64,000 bases of DNA from Farysia itapuensis (lineage: Eukaryota; Basidiomycota; Ustilaginomycetes; Ustilaginales; Ustilaginaceae): contig JALBYC010000040.1 in assembly GCA_023212645.1 (NCBI GenBank), positions 19,761 to 83,760 of the forward strand. Reading direction: 5' to 3'. The translations under genes were made by a program, and so were the position numbers. How positions within the stretch are numbered: position 1 is the stretch's first letter; each line of letters opens with the position of its first letter. Shown one piece after another: positions 38,201 through 47,911 of the stretch. Under the pieces are notes generated by a model. The model made no database searches, was not told the DNA's origin, and was given only the letters and a program-made list of their open reading frames with translations.

Positions 38201-39865
38201 TCAGTGTGAGAGGAAGGACGATTGGGGGTTGCGGAGGGACATTGTGATGTTGGAGCCTTGTTTGCTGGGTAGTACGACCATGGATTGGTAGTCAGGGTTG
38301 GGGAATTTGTCTTGGAGGTGCCAGGTGAATGTGCGTGCGAGGGTGGCTATGATGACGCCGATTTGGAGGTAGGCGAATTGTTCGCCGATGCATCTGTGTC
38401 TGCCTGCACCAAAGGGGAGGTAAGGGCTGTTTGCGCCTGTGCTGATCATGCCGAATCCGAAATCCTGCTTGTCGTCCGAGGTGTCGGCGGTATGCGCCGT
38501 TGAGCCATCGAGCCAGCGGTGCGGGTTGAAGGTGTCGGGTTGAGACCAAATCTGCGGGTCTACCTGTGAAACACCGGGTGCGGCCAGTACGTAGTGGCCC
38601 TTTGGAATGACGTAGCTTTCTTCTCCGCCGCCGCGGCTACCGCCGCGGGAGGAGGGGGCGGAGAGTGTGGGTGGAACGGTGAGATCTTGCTTGACATAGC
38701 GCATGATACTGTGCAGAGGTGCATGCAGTCGTAACGCTTCCTTGATCACAGCATCCAGTAGCGGGACACTTGTTTTTTGCGTCTCGTAGTCGAGCTCACG
38801 CAGCTTGCCGTCCGATTCGCCGTACACGCGCACCTGCTCCTCGTACACTTGCTCGAGAATATCGGGTCGACTGGCTAGCCGCAAGATAGCCCAACTGCTG
38901 GTGGCAGACGAGGTATGCTGACCCGCCATGAGCAGGGCAATCATCATGTGTGCGATCTCAACGGGACGCAGTTCGCGGCCGTCCTTGTAGCTCTGCTCCA
39001 TCAGGGCGCTAATCATGTCGTGTTCGTGGGAAATGGTCCCCTCAGCCCGACGACGGGCGACAATGTCCTGGTAGAACTGCGACATTTTCTTCTGCGCACG
39101 GTCGCGGCGGAAGTTGGAGGGCAGCGGCAGATTGGGAATGACAAAGTTGATCGGGGTGAATCCAGCGTCGAGGTCGTGGTAGTATTGGGCAAAGGATTTG
39201 TCAAGACCGGCACGCACCTCGCGTCCCTGAAGCGTCCGCGAAGCTGTCAGGATAATCACCTCGGACATGGCCTGGAAGATATCGACCGTGACCGAGGTTG
39301 CGCCCTTCTGAACGGCGCTGAAGCGTGGATCCGTGCGCAGGTAGTCGCGCACCTCGTTCACAATCTGCGGCACATACACGCGGAAATTTTCCACGCTAAG
39401 TCCTACCTTGACAAACTTTTTCTGCTCCATAAACACCGCATTCGGCACGTCGTACACCACCTCTTTGCCAAACACGGGCGTCGTAAGATGAGTATATGCA
39501 TCCTCGGCCGTGACATGCTGATGCTTTCCGTTAAACACAAAGTTGCTCCCCTTGGGTCCAAGGGCAACCGTCACATTCCGTCCGAGCAGGACAAACGTAA
39601 ACACGTTGCCGTACCGTTCGCGAGCGTCAAAGAAAAACTTGTACGGATCCATGCCGTACGACACGGCGCTGCCAATCACGGGGAACCAGTGAAAGACGAC
39701 GGGTGGTAAGCTGCTCTTGCGAGGCAAGGCAACCTGAGCCAGCACATTGAATGCCACTGCCAACAAGGGCAGTACGACGCACAGAAAAGCAGCCTGTACG
39801 CCAGCACCCCGCTCTGCAACCGGTGTATACGCCAGCAACTGCTGCACGATCGAGTCTCCTGCCAT
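38201..39865 (-). CDS. ERG11: Lanosterol/eburicol 14-alpha-demethylase (CYP51)
   Basis: 554 residues from the ATG at 39863-39865. N-terminal membrane anchor (about 24-45), then a complete P450: the substrate-contact region with Tyr124 and VVYDVPNAVFMEQKKFVK (Tyr138, the place of yeast-type azole contact Tyr132), I-helix AGQHTSSATSSWA, ExxR as KEALRLHAPLHSIMR, and the heme loop PFGAGRHRCIGEQFA. It demethylates sterol precursors at C14 in the ER in ergosterol synthesis and is the azole target. Both tyrosines at the known resistance positions are unchanged. A Gly/Ser/Arg-rich insert (SSRGGSRGGGEE) precedes the PERF region. Converges with the Opy2 gene, 84 bases apart. Confidence 0.96.
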   Translation of the reverse strand: MAGDSIVQQLLAYTPVAERGAGVQAAFLCVVLPLLAVAFNVLAQVALPRKSSLPPVVFHWFPVIGSAVSYGMDPYKFFFDARERYGNVFTFVLLGRNVTVALGPKGSNFVFNGKHQHVTAEDAYTHLTTPVFGKEVVYDVPNAVFMEQKKFVKVGLSVENFRVYVPQIVNEVRDYLRTDPRFSAVQKGATSVTVDIFQAMSEVIILTASRTLQGREVRAGLDKSFAQYYHDLDAGFTPINFVIPNLPLPSNFRRDRAQKKMSQFYQDIVARRRAEGTISHEHDMISALMEQSYKDGRELRPVEIAHMMIALLMAGQHTSSATSSWAILRLASRPDILEQVYEEQVRVYGESDGKLRELDYETQKTSVPLLDAVIKEALRLHAPLHSIMRYVKQDLTVPPTLSAPSSRGGSRGGGEESYVIPKGHYVLAAPGVSQVDPQIWSQPDTFNPHRWLDGSTAHTADTSDDKQDFGFGMISTGANSPYLPFGAGRHRCIGEQFAYLQIGVIIATLARTFTWHLQDKFPNPDYQSMVVLPSKQGSNITMSLRNPQSSFLSH

Positions 39866-40056
39866 ACTTGCTGCTGGGGGGAGGGATGTTTGTGGTAGGA
39901 AACCAACACGCGAAATCTGTCATTTTCATTGGGAAAATCGCATGTTTTTCGCTAAATTTCTTCCGATTTAATTCCAAAATCACGCACACGCACACCACAT
40001 TGGCAGAGAAACCGGTGACATGAATTGATAGTGTACAGAGAGATGTGGAAGCGCGT

Positions 40057-41796
40057 TTACTTGTTGATATAGTACTGGGAAACAGAGACTTCCTGACCGG
40101 GCGAAGAATGCTTGTCTTCGGAGCCGTACGCTTTCTCCTCGTCGGTGCTGGCGGTGGAGGAAGTTGGGTCGGCAGATGGGTCTGGTTGGGTGGTCCAGTT
40201 GTCGGCTTCCCAGGATTCGGGCTCGAGCGAGTGTGTGTGTTCGCGCAGCGAGACGGATCCGGGCGTGGGAGCGAGGTGGCATAGGGCAACATACACGCCT
40301 CCCGAGACGATAAAGCCGATTGGGTAGGCGATAATGTACATGCGTTGGGCAGCTAGGCTGACATCGGCGCCCAACACGCCCGCAAACCCGGTCACCGTCA
40401 TGGCAATTCCTGCAAGGTACGCCGCAAACGCACGGAGGTTGATTCCCTTGGTAAAGTAGTACATGTGCGGTGCACTCGGGTCGTGCTTGCCCGAACTGGC
40501 AGAGTACAAGCTGGGCACGTCGAGCAGTCCACGTCGAACAATGTAGTAATCCGCCATCATTGTACCGCTAATGCTGGAGAGAAAGAGCGAATAGGCCGAG
40601 AGGTAGGTGGCAAAGTTGTTGCTGTCCTTGAGCAAGTTCCACGGACACATTGCGAATCCAACCGCCGCAGCCACCAGACTGCCACGACGGATGTTGATAA
40701 AGCGTGGGCAGATAGCTGCCAGATCGTGTCCCGCCGACAGGGAGTTGGCTGCAATATTCACGCCAATTTGCCCCACAATGAAGGCAAGTGCAATGAAAAA
40801 GACGCCGGCGCGCGTACCTGCATCATGGGGTCGTACATCCAGTCGCATACCAAGCAAGTCGACCGGATTCCAGATCAGCTTGCCATAGATCACGGTTGAG
40901 CTAGAAGCAATGATGATGCCGAGGAACGAGGTGATGCTGAAAGTGAGAGGAATTGCGAGCATTTGCGACCAGGTGACGGAACGTTTGCTTTTCGCCATTC
41001 GTGATATATCCGGGATGTTGAGCGCCAGAGTGGCCATGTTGGAGATGCACGACATGAGAGAGGCCACAAACTGCCATCCAAACACGGAGCCTTTGAGCGA
41101 ACTAGGCTGGTGCACAATCGGGCCAAGACCTTTGGCTTCCGCAACACTCCATGCGAAAAACGCGATGGCAGCAATGGGAACAACGACGCTCTTGAAGTTG
41201 AAGAAGAGGCGCAGCTGCGAAACAGGCAGGCATACCAGCGGCAGAGAGATGAGCGAGAAGAGGAAGAAGCTGAGAAAGTCGCGTGTCGTCACGCCCGCAG
41301 AGTCGGGCAAACCATTGGGAATGTTGTTATACGATGGAATCATCGACCGCAGCACCAGCGTAACACATTGACCACCAATGTATGCCTGTACTCCGTACCA
41401 AATTCCAGCGAGCAGGCTTCTGTTTAAGGCGGGCCAGATCGCTCCCCAGATGCCAAAGGTCGAACGGGCGATGATGGGGAACGAGATGTGATATGTTGCA
41501 CCGATACGCGCCGCAAGAACGACAATCACGGCGACAGCCATATATCCAAGAATGACTGCCAGCCACGCCTGCCACCAAGAGAGACCGGCAGAGACGGCAG
41601 TCGAGGCGATCATGAACGTGTTGAGGTTCAGACCATCGCTGATCCAGAAGGTGACAAAGTTGATCCAGCCCCATGTTCGACGTTGCGGTGGAACGGGTAG
41701 CAAATCCTCGTTGCGCAACATGGCGGCGGCCCACGACTCGCCCTCGCGCCGTTCCGAGCCCTTGATAGCGGCAGCCCGCACGATCCTGTCCAGCAT
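40057..41796 (-). CDS. NCS1 permease (uracil/allantoin/uridine type)
   Basis: 579 residues from the ATG at 41794-41796. About twelve membrane helices. Family marks include RTWGWINFVTFWISDGLNLNTFM near the first helix, FPIIARSTFGIWGA, and the YYFTKGINLRAFAAYLAG segment. These place it in the Fur4/Dal4/Fui1 branch of nucleobase:cation symporters at the plasma membrane; the exact substrate (uracil, allantoin, uridine) cannot be read. The C-terminal cytosolic tail is acidic and Ser-rich, with a lysine for possible ubiquitin control. The upstream spacer contains five GATA-type hexamers, as expected for nitrogen-regulated permeases. Confidence 0.92.
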   Translation of the reverse strand: MLDRIVRAAAIKGSERREGESWAAAMLRNEDLLPVPPQRRTWGWINFVTFWISDGLNLNTFMIASTAVSAGLSWWQAWLAVILGYMAVAVIVVLAARIGATYHISFPIIARSTFGIWGAIWPALNRSLLAGIWYGVQAYIGGQCVTLVLRSMIPSYNNIPNGLPDSAGVTTRDFLSFFLFSLISLPLVCLPVSQLRLFFNFKSVVVPIAAIAFFAWSVAEAKGLGPIVHQPSSLKGSVFGWQFVASLMSCISNMATLALNIPDISRMAKSKRSVTWSQMLAIPLTFSITSFLGIIIASSSTVIYGKLIWNPVDLLGMRLDVRPHDAGTRAGVFFIALAFIVGQIGVNIAANSLSAGHDLAAICPRFINIRRGSLVAAAVGFAMCPWNLLKDSNNFATYLSAYSLFLSSISGTMMADYYIVRRGLLDVPSLYSASSGKHDPSAPHMYYFTKGINLRAFAAYLAGIAMTVTGFAGVLGADVSLAAQRMYIIAYPIGFIVSGGVYVALCHLAPTPGSVSLREHTHSLEPESWEADNWTTQPDPSADPTSSTASTDEEKAYGSEDKHSSPGQEVSVSQYYINK

Positions 41797-42158
41797 TGTC
41801 GGTAGATGAGATATGGCAGAAGGGGGGTGTTGTCGAGGTGAGAGAAATGTGCGGGTGGAGTTCTATCTCATCCCGACACTAGAGCTTTGGCCTTGTCTTT
41901 TGTAGTAGCAAGCGAGGGGTCAGACGATAAGGCAGGCTCTCCATACATGGAATGGTATACGACCCCATACTACCACCACAAGAGTGCAAAAGCGGTATTT
42001 GAATTGTCTTATCTCTGCCGCTTCTCATTGGGTGTGGCGGGTGGCGTCGGCCGAGTTACCGCACATTTTCAAACGGGCCACTTTGCTATCTCAGGCTCTC
42101 AGCTCACCTCCCCCGCACAGACAATTCTGAGATAGCGAACTCGGCCGCTGCTCTAGTA
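41797..42158 (-). promoter_or_regulatory. GATA-rich promoter of the NCS1 permease
   Basis: Five HGATAR hexamers in 362 bases, on either strand: 41863-41868, 41935-41940, 42009-42014, 42086-42091 and 42130-42135. In fungi such sites bind AreA/Nit2-type GATA factors that switch on uptake of secondary nitrogen sources. The region lies between the permease start and the stop of the DUF1338 gene, so it can serve only the permease. Confidence 0.55.
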
Positions 42159-43904
42159 TTACGATAGAAGCACATGGCAATCAAGCTCGCGGGCCACTTG
42201 CCGTAGACTCGCGTCCTGCTGGGCCTGGTAGAGATCAAAGTAGTCCAGCACTTTGCCGCCAATAGCATATTCCAATTCGAATTGCGCCTGGCTGTTGGGT
42301 CTAGGCGAGCTTTCTGTCCGCTGCTTGGTGCTGCTGCTCGTCGGAAGATTGCTCTGGAAGATTCCCGCTGCCGATGCAGGGAGGAAGTCTTCGTACGTCA
42401 GCGGCTCGGCTCGTACTGCCCCCGACTGAAGCAGCATGCTTAGCAGCGATGACGCTGTCTCGGCCGTCTTTCCCCGCGCTAGCTCCGCATTTTCGACCGA
42501 GTAGACAAAGTAGCCCAAACCTTGCCTCCGTATCTCGTCCAGGTCGTCCGGAAAACCTTGTGCAAACACAGAGATGAGCTTGTGCTCGTGGCTCTCGGTG
42601 GTGCGGGTCACTTGGGCCATCAATTGATCGTACAGTTGTGCTCCTTTGCGGGTCAGAGCCTGGCCTCGGGCCTCGATCTCGCCAAATCGCGCCTTGTGTC
42701 GGCCTTGCACGCTCACGCTGTCACCTTGAAAAGTGACCTCCTCGGATAGAGCGTGAAAGCTGGTCTGTCGCAGATAGATTGGATTCTTGCGACGAGGGGG
42801 TCCCTCAACGACCTCTTTGGCATCAATGCCACGTTGCAACATCACTTGCTGCACGCGATCAATGTCGAGTGTCCGTGGCGTAAGATGGTTGATGTGGGGG
42901 CCGCGGAAGGATACAATATCGGCCACCAAGGGATGCACCGCATGTAGCTTCTGATACTCTGCCGACGAGACCGGCGTGCTTGGGTGCCAACGGAAGATAT
43001 CGACCACCTCATCGACAAACTCGAGCGCCGTACTCCTTGGCATCTGCTCTCGGTCTGGCATACATTCGATTTGGGACAGAAGCTGCAGACACCGCTGGCT
43101 AAAAATTTGTCTGCGTGACAGCAGATCTTGGGCTAGAGCACGAACGCTGTCCTCCTGGATCAGTTCCATGCGAAGGAGACTGCAAAAGATTCGGAAAGGG
43201 TTGCGTTCCAGTGCTTTGGTGTCTACCGGGCGGAAAGCAGTAGCGTGGATCGGCAGACCGGCATCCTTGTACAAGTCGTAGTATCCGACGGCCGACATGC
43301 CAAAGACGGCAAAGATCCGTGCCAGCGTGTGTAGTTCGAGCGCCGTGCCCACACGAATAGCTCCATGGCGTTCGACAGAGATCCGCCTCTCTTCCGCCTC
43401 GGATACGCGCATGTCTTGCTCCAACAGCACGTCGCTGTTGACTTCCGAGATGATGGAAAGCAGTGTGCCGTACAGCGGTACTTCCTGTCGATACATTGTC
43501 GACATGGACGACGCCAGCATTGCTCGCAAGTCGGTCGAAGTTACCTGACTTGCGGACTCTGAGGAAGAGCAAGATGCACTGTCGTCATCCGCTGACAGTG
43601 CTGGGAAACCGGCCTGTTGAGACTGAATAAAGCTCGTCTCTGGTCCGAAGGCCAGAGGCGCTTTGCTCGACATTTCAGTCGCCACCACGCCTTGCATAGC
43701 TGGCTGCGGAATGCTGTTCATAGATCGTGTTCGATGGCGTGAGCTAGCGGATCTTGATCTTTTTTTGCTTTTGCGCTCTGCATCAGCGGGCAGAGTATCG
43801 AGATACAGCTGAGCTATGGAATGGTGCAAATCGCACTGCTGTCTTGCCACACGCACTTGCTGAGAGGAGGAGACAAAAGTATACCGGTGGGTAGGCATAT
43901 GCAT
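42159..43904 (-). CDS. DUF1338 / HglS-type 2-oxoadipate dioxygenase/decarboxylase
   Basis: 581 residues from the ATG at 43902-43904. Residues about 135-575 form a DUF1338 domain. The blocks ERHGAIRVGT (His180, Arg184), GPHINHLTPRTLDID (His337/His340) and ARFGEIEARG (Glu409) match, in order and spacing, the Fe(II) ligands and substrate Arg reported for bacterial HglS (His70, Arg74, His226, Glu294, from memory). The enzyme turns 2-oxoadipate into 2-hydroxyglutarate with O2, releasing CO2, late in lysine breakdown. The first 130 residues are an extra Ser/Arg-rich extension with a nuclear-signal-like KSKKRSRSASSRHR. It is transcribed away from an ALDH7 gene that serves the same pathway. Confidence 0.84.
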   Translation of the reverse strand: MHMPTHRYTFVSSSQQVRVARQQCDLHHSIAQLYLDTLPADAERKSKKRSRSASSRHRTRSMNSIPQPAMQGVVATEMSSKAPLAFGPETSFIQSQQAGFPALSADDDSASCSSSESASQVTSTDLRAMLASSMSTMYRQEVPLYGTLLSIISEVNSDVLLEQDMRVSEAEERRISVERHGAIRVGTALELHTLARIFAVFGMSAVGYYDLYKDAGLPIHATAFRPVDTKALERNPFRIFCSLLRMELIQEDSVRALAQDLLSRRQIFSQRCLQLLSQIECMPDREQMPRSTALEFVDEVVDIFRWHPSTPVSSAEYQKLHAVHPLVADIVSFRGPHINHLTPRTLDIDRVQQVMLQRGIDAKEVVEGPPRRKNPIYLRQTSFHALSEEVTFQGDSVSVQGRHKARFGEIEARGQALTRKGAQLYDQLMAQVTRTTESHEHKLISVFAQGFPDDLDEIRRQGLGYFVYSVENAELARGKTAETASSLLSMLLQSGAVRAEPLTYEDFLPASAAGIFQSNLPTSSSTKQRTESSPRPNSQAQFELEYAIGGKVLDYFDLYQAQQDASLRQVARELDCHVLLS

Positions 43905-44277
43905 AGCTAAACATGAGGCGACTCATACACTCCGGCTGCTCTCAGGGTATATACATATGTTTCCTCGGCAACCTGAACGGAGCTCCGGGCCCCACCCCTG
44001 TTGCTCAGCCACGGGGGCCCGAGCTGCTATGATGTTTATTTTGGCCATGTTGGATAGATAACGGCCAAGTGCCGTGCTACTGTCACCTATAAGCACACGG
44101 CAAAAATCCGAAATTGCGCGCCACACTTCGGCTTTTCGCCGAGCTGTCAGACAACGACTAAACGCACCTTGGCTACCAGACCGGATCCAGCCTTTCCCCC
44201 TGACACATGACGAGGTGGTCAGTACTATAAAGATGTAGCTGACGACAGATCGCACAGCTCTTGCTATCTCAACCACC
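43905..44277. promoter_or_regulatory. Shared promoter of the DUF1338 and ALDH7 genes
   Basis: 373 bases between divergent starts. A TATATA at 43948-43953 lies about 45 bases from the DUF1338 start, and TATAAAG at 44226-44232 about 46 bases before the ALDH7 start. Two GATA-type hexamers are present (44056-44061 and 44264-44269). The layout suits joint control of both genes, perhaps by nitrogen supply. Confidence 0.6.
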
Positions 44278-45891
44278 ATGCCGGAGCCAATTTCAAGCAG
44301 CAAGTATGCCGCAGAGCCAACGACGCTCGAGCAGGTTTTCGCCGCACTCGACTTGCCCAGCCCTGGCGGCAATGTCATGGGTCTCTTTGACGGAGAGTGG
44401 AAGAGCGGCAATGGCCAGGACGCTCTGAAGTCTGTCAACCCTGCCACGGGCAAGACACTTGCCACTGTTCAGTGCGCCTCTTCTAGTCAGGTTGCTCAAC
44501 TTATCGCAACTGCACAGAAAGCGCAGCGAGAGTTCGCCGCCGTGCCAGCTGCTACGCGTGGTCAGGTGATGAAGGACATTTGTGCAGCCTACAACGAGAA
44601 CAAGGCCGCTCTCGGTGCACTGATCAGTTTCGAGATGGGCAAGGTACTGTCCGAGGGCAAAGGCGAAGTGCAAGAAGTCATCGATGTGGCTGACATGGCC
44701 GTTGGCCTCTCACGTTCGATTCGCGGCAATGTACTGCCCTCGGAACGCCCAGGTCATGTCATCTACGAGGTTCCCAATCCGTTGGGGCTCGTCGGCGTCG
44801 TGACTGCTTTCAACTTCCCCGTGGCTGTTCATGGCTGGAACTTTTGTCTCTCTTTTGTGTGCGGCAATGCGACCATCTGGAAGCCTTCCCCTACGACACC
44901 TCTCACAGCCATTGCCACAACTAAGCTCATCGTCAAGGTTCTGCAGAAGCACGGCCTCCCCATAGCCCTTGCCAGTCTGTGCTGCGGAGACGTCGAAACC
45001 GGTCAGACACTCACGCAAGACACACGCATCCAGCTCACCAGTTTCACAGGTTCCGAACACATTGGCAAGATTGTCGCACGCGATGTCGCCGGTCGATTGG
45101 GCAAGCTGCTGCTGGAACTCGGAGGTAACAATGCTGCAATTGTTCTGGACGATGCCGATTTGGAGCTCGCCGTTCCTGGCGTGGCATTCGCAGCTATTGG
45201 CACGGCAGGTCAGCGATGCACCACGACCCGTAGGCTACTGCTCCAACGTGGCATCGCAGATAAATTCCTCGACAAGCTGCTGCAGATTTACCAAAGCGTC
45301 GAGACAAAGGGTCTCATTGGCGATCCGACTTCCCCCAATGTGCTGTGTGGTCCTCTGCACTCGAAACAAGCCGTACAAAAGTACTGGCAAACGATCGAGA
45401 CACTTCAGCAGACTGGCGGTAAGGTGCTGTATGGCCCCACGTCGCCGTCCGACGCTCCGGCAAGCCTGACTGCTTTGCAGGGTGGCAACTACGTCATGCC
45501 GGTCGTAGCGATGCCGAGTCATGCACGCGACACTCTGTTCCAGGAGGAGGTCTTTGCGCCCATTCTCAACGTCGCCATCTTCGACACGTTGGAGGAGGCA
45601 ATTGAGCTCAACAACTCGGTGCGCCAGGGTCTTTCCAGCTCGCTCTTCACCACACGCCTGACCAACATTGGCACCTGGCAAGGCGCACTCGGCAGCGACT
45701 GCGGCATTGTAAATGTCAACGTCTCGACTTCGGGTGCCGAAGTCGGCGCCGCCTTCGGAGGCAACAAGGCTACCGGCTGGGGGCGAGAGTGCGGCGGTGA
45801 CGCTTGGAAGCAGTACTGCCGATGGGCTACGTCTACGGTCAACTACTCGTCTCAAATGACCCTCGCACAGGGTGTCAAGTTTGAAGCTTAG
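44278..45891 (+). CDS. ALDH7-family alpha-aminoadipate semialdehyde dehydrogenase
   Basis: 537 residues from the ATG at 44278. Complete aldehyde dehydrogenase: FNFPVAVHGWN (Asn179), FTGSEHIGK (NAD site), ELGGNNAAI (Glu280), GTAGQRCTTTRR (catalytic Cys314), and the end DCGIVNVNVSTSGAEVGAAFGG...GRECGGDAWKQY, which is diagnostic of family 7 (antiquitin). These enzymes oxidise alpha-aminoadipate semialdehyde to alpha-aminoadipate. Start to end colinear with the human protein. Yeasts make lysine through a different aminoadipate enzyme (Lys2), so this one points to degradation of lysine or pipecolate. It lies head to head with the DUF1338 gene. Confidence 0.92.
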   Translation: MPEPISSSKYAAEPTTLEQVFAALDLPSPGGNVMGLFDGEWKSGNGQDALKSVNPATGKTLATVQCASSSQVAQLIATAQKAQREFAAVPAATRGQVMKDICAAYNENKAALGALISFEMGKVLSEGKGEVQEVIDVADMAVGLSRSIRGNVLPSERPGHVIYEVPNPLGLVGVVTAFNFPVAVHGWNFCLSFVCGNATIWKPSPTTPLTAIATTKLIVKVLQKHGLPIALASLCCGDVETGQTLTQDTRIQLTSFTGSEHIGKIVARDVAGRLGKLLLELGGNNAAIVLDDADLELAVPGVAFAAIGTAGQRCTTTRRLLLQRGIADKFLDKLLQIYQSVETKGLIGDPTSPNVLCGPLHSKQAVQKYWQTIETLQQTGGKVLYGPTSPSDAPASLTALQGGNYVMPVVAMPSHARDTLFQEEVFAPILNVAIFDTLEEAIELNNSVRQGLSSSLFTTRLTNIGTWQGALGSDCGIVNVNVSTSGAEVGAAFGGNKATGWGRECGGDAWKQYCRWATSTVNYSSQMTLAQGVKFEA

Positions 45892-45940
45892 CAGAGGAAT
45901 CATTGAACAATATAACTTTGTTGTCTGTGCGTGGATCATG

Positions 45941-47911
45941 TTACATTGCTTCTCCGTCCAAGTCCTCGCCGTCGATATCGTCAGCTTCTGCCTGTGCGAG
46001 GGGCGACTGAGTGGGGATGATGGGTTTGGGCGCGTTGAGCAGTTGCCGAAGCTGGGACATGACAGGTGGGCTGATGACGAGCCAAGTTTCCCACACATGG
46101 AGCAAGTTGTTCAACTGCGCTTTTATCGCTTCCTGTTTCATCCGTCCGGGGAAGGCGTGGAGGACGTGTGTGAAGTGGGCGAAGACGAGGGGGAGGTTGG
46201 CTTCGATTGCGCTGCGGTACTTCCAAGCGTTGGGGACCGAGGTGCCGGAATTGTGGAGGATGTCGGAGAGGCAGTAGAGTGTTGCCAATTTGCGGGGGAT
46301 GGGTGTTCGAGGTTGGAGGATGGCGGTGGTGAGGGTTTGGACGACTTGGTCGTGTGCGCCTGCGTTGTCCAGTGCGAAAGCCATGACGCGGGCGATTCGT
46401 TCCCGACGTAGGGTGAGGTTGCGGAGCATGGTGGAGAGCCGTGCGCGCGCGCGAGGTCGCAGCACCGTCCCCGCCCTCCTACCCATCCTCACCCTCTCAG
46501 ATTCCTCCCCCGAATCCGTCGAGTAGTAATCACTCCCTTCCTCTTCACACGAGTCGCCAGGCTGTAGCACCGGCTCGAAGTTCGCATCCACAAGATACCG
46601 GTAGTACTCCCAAGCCGCACCCCTTTCCTCGTGGAGAAAGGCAAATTGCGGATTGTCGGCCTCTTGGGTTCGCAAGTGCGTCTCGAAATCAGCGCCGTGC
46701 GTGCGGACACGCTTCGCCACGGTCTCGATAAACGCACGACGTGACACGCGCCGCGCGGAATCAACCCCACTTCCTCCCGCTGCTGCTGCTTCTTCTTCCT
46801 CCTCTTCTTGCTGCAAGGCTTTGAGTGCGGCGGCAGGGGGGCGAGGTTGTCGCGATGGTCTTCGATGGCGGATGACGAGATTGGCGTGCTCGTCGCGCAG
46901 CGTTGCTCCCCTCCCCGCTGACCCGTCAGCAGGATCCCCCCTGCGCTCAGTGATTTTGGGGTAAAGGGGCCGCGAGGGTAAGACCATGTTTTTCCCCCAT
47001 GAGAGCTTGATCCGGTTTGCGTCCCACATGGCACCGTCGCACTGTGAAAAGGCAAGTTCGGCATCTTTGCGGTGCATGTAGGCGACGAATCCGGTCAAGC
47101 CGGCAGCGCGATCGCGCAGATCGGTACTGCGCGGCCACATGATTTTTACCGTGGCGACATCTCCGTACCGAGCAAAGTACTCTGCCATGCTGTTCTCGGT
47201 CACGCCGAGGGGCATTTGGAGGACGCAGATGTTGGTGGTGAGAGTGTGGTCGTGCGACTTTGTGCGGGGACCGGGTCCTTCCTGAGCCAGTAGGGTTGAA
47301 ATTGAGGTCCCAGAGGAGGAGGCGGTTGCGGAGAGGCGCGATTCACGTTCGGCCTGCTGCGTCTGTAGCTCGGTGAGGAACGAGTCCATGGCTGCACGCT
47401 TTCGCTTCGTCGCTGGGTCTTTGCGCACATCAGTCGACTCGCTCTCCACGCCCACGTCCTCTTCAAAAGCGCTGGGCCTCTTTGCACCACTATCGCTGGG
47501 CGTCTGTCGTGATCCGGTGTATGCTTTGCCACCTGCAGCGACAAAGCCCGTGCCTGTGCGGCGTGAGTCGTGCTGCCCACTTGCGTTCCCAGGAGTATCA
47601 ACGATACCCATGGCAGCGGCAAACTCGGCATAGGCTTGCGCGGCGTCGAGCTCCTCCTGCTTCTTCTTACGCTCAGCTTCCTCGCGTTCTCGTTGGGCTC
47701 TCGACTTGACTTTGGACGCTCCGTGCTGGAAGCGTTCCATTTTTAGCTGTTCCGCCCGCTTGAGCTCGGCGGGAGTCAAGGAGGAGGACTCCCCCTCCTG
47801 CTGTTGCTGTGCGATGTAGGCCAGTACATCCTGATCGACTTCGGGCGATGAGCTGCTGCGTGCACGTTCATACTGCGCAACAGCCTCATCATGACCGCCA
47901 CTGGACGCCAT
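45941..47911 (-). CDS. U2-snRNP-associated splicing factor SR140 (U2SURP)
   Basis: 656 residues from the ATG at 47909-47911. Domain order is that of SR140: coiled, charged N-terminus; RRM (about 226-305, NICVLQMPLG... and GLTGFVAYMHR); SURP module (about 392-445, FIETVAKRVRTHGADFE and PQFAFLHEERGAAWEYYR); and a CID-type helical domain (about 488-635). The C-terminal Arg/Ser tail of the animal protein is missing or very short. SR140 works with the U2 snRNP in early spliceosome assembly. Poly-Glu/Ala runs sit near 369-379. Converges on the ALDH7 gene with 49 bases between stops. Confidence 0.9.
   Translation of the reverse strand: MASSGGHDEAVAQYERARSSSSPEVDQDVLAYIAQQQQEGESSSLTPAELKRAEQLKMERFQHGASKVKSRAQREREEAERKKKQEELDAAQAYAEFAAAMGIVDTPGNASGQHDSRRTGTGFVAAGGKAYTGSRQTPSDSGAKRPSAFEEDVGVESESTDVRKDPATKRKRAAMDSFLTELQTQQAERESRLSATASSSGTSISTLLAQEGPGPRTKSHDHTLTTNICVLQMPLGVTENSMAEYFARYGDVATVKIMWPRSTDLRDRAAGLTGFVAYMHRKDAELAFSQCDGAMWDANRIKLSWGKNMVLPSRPLYPKITERRGDPADGSAGRGATLRDEHANLVIRHRRPSRQPRPPAAALKALQQEEEEEEAAAAGGSGVDSARRVSRRAFIETVAKRVRTHGADFETHLRTQEADNPQFAFLHEERGAAWEYYRYLVDANFEPVLQPGDSCEEEGSDYYSTDSGEESERVRMGRRAGTVLRPRARARLSTMLRNLTLRRERIARVMAFALDNAGAHDQVVQTLTTAILQPRTPIPRKLATLYCLSDILHNSGTSVPNAWKYRSAIEANLPLVFAHFTHVLHAFPGRMKQEAIKAQLNNLLHVWETWLVISPPVMSQLRQLLNAPKPIIPTQSPLAQAEADDIDGEDLDGEAM

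Noticed and set aside
39866..40056. Sterol-regulatory-element-like ATCACGCACAC upstream of CYP51
   Set aside because: Only about six of ten positions fit the SREBP consensus; too weak to list as a site.
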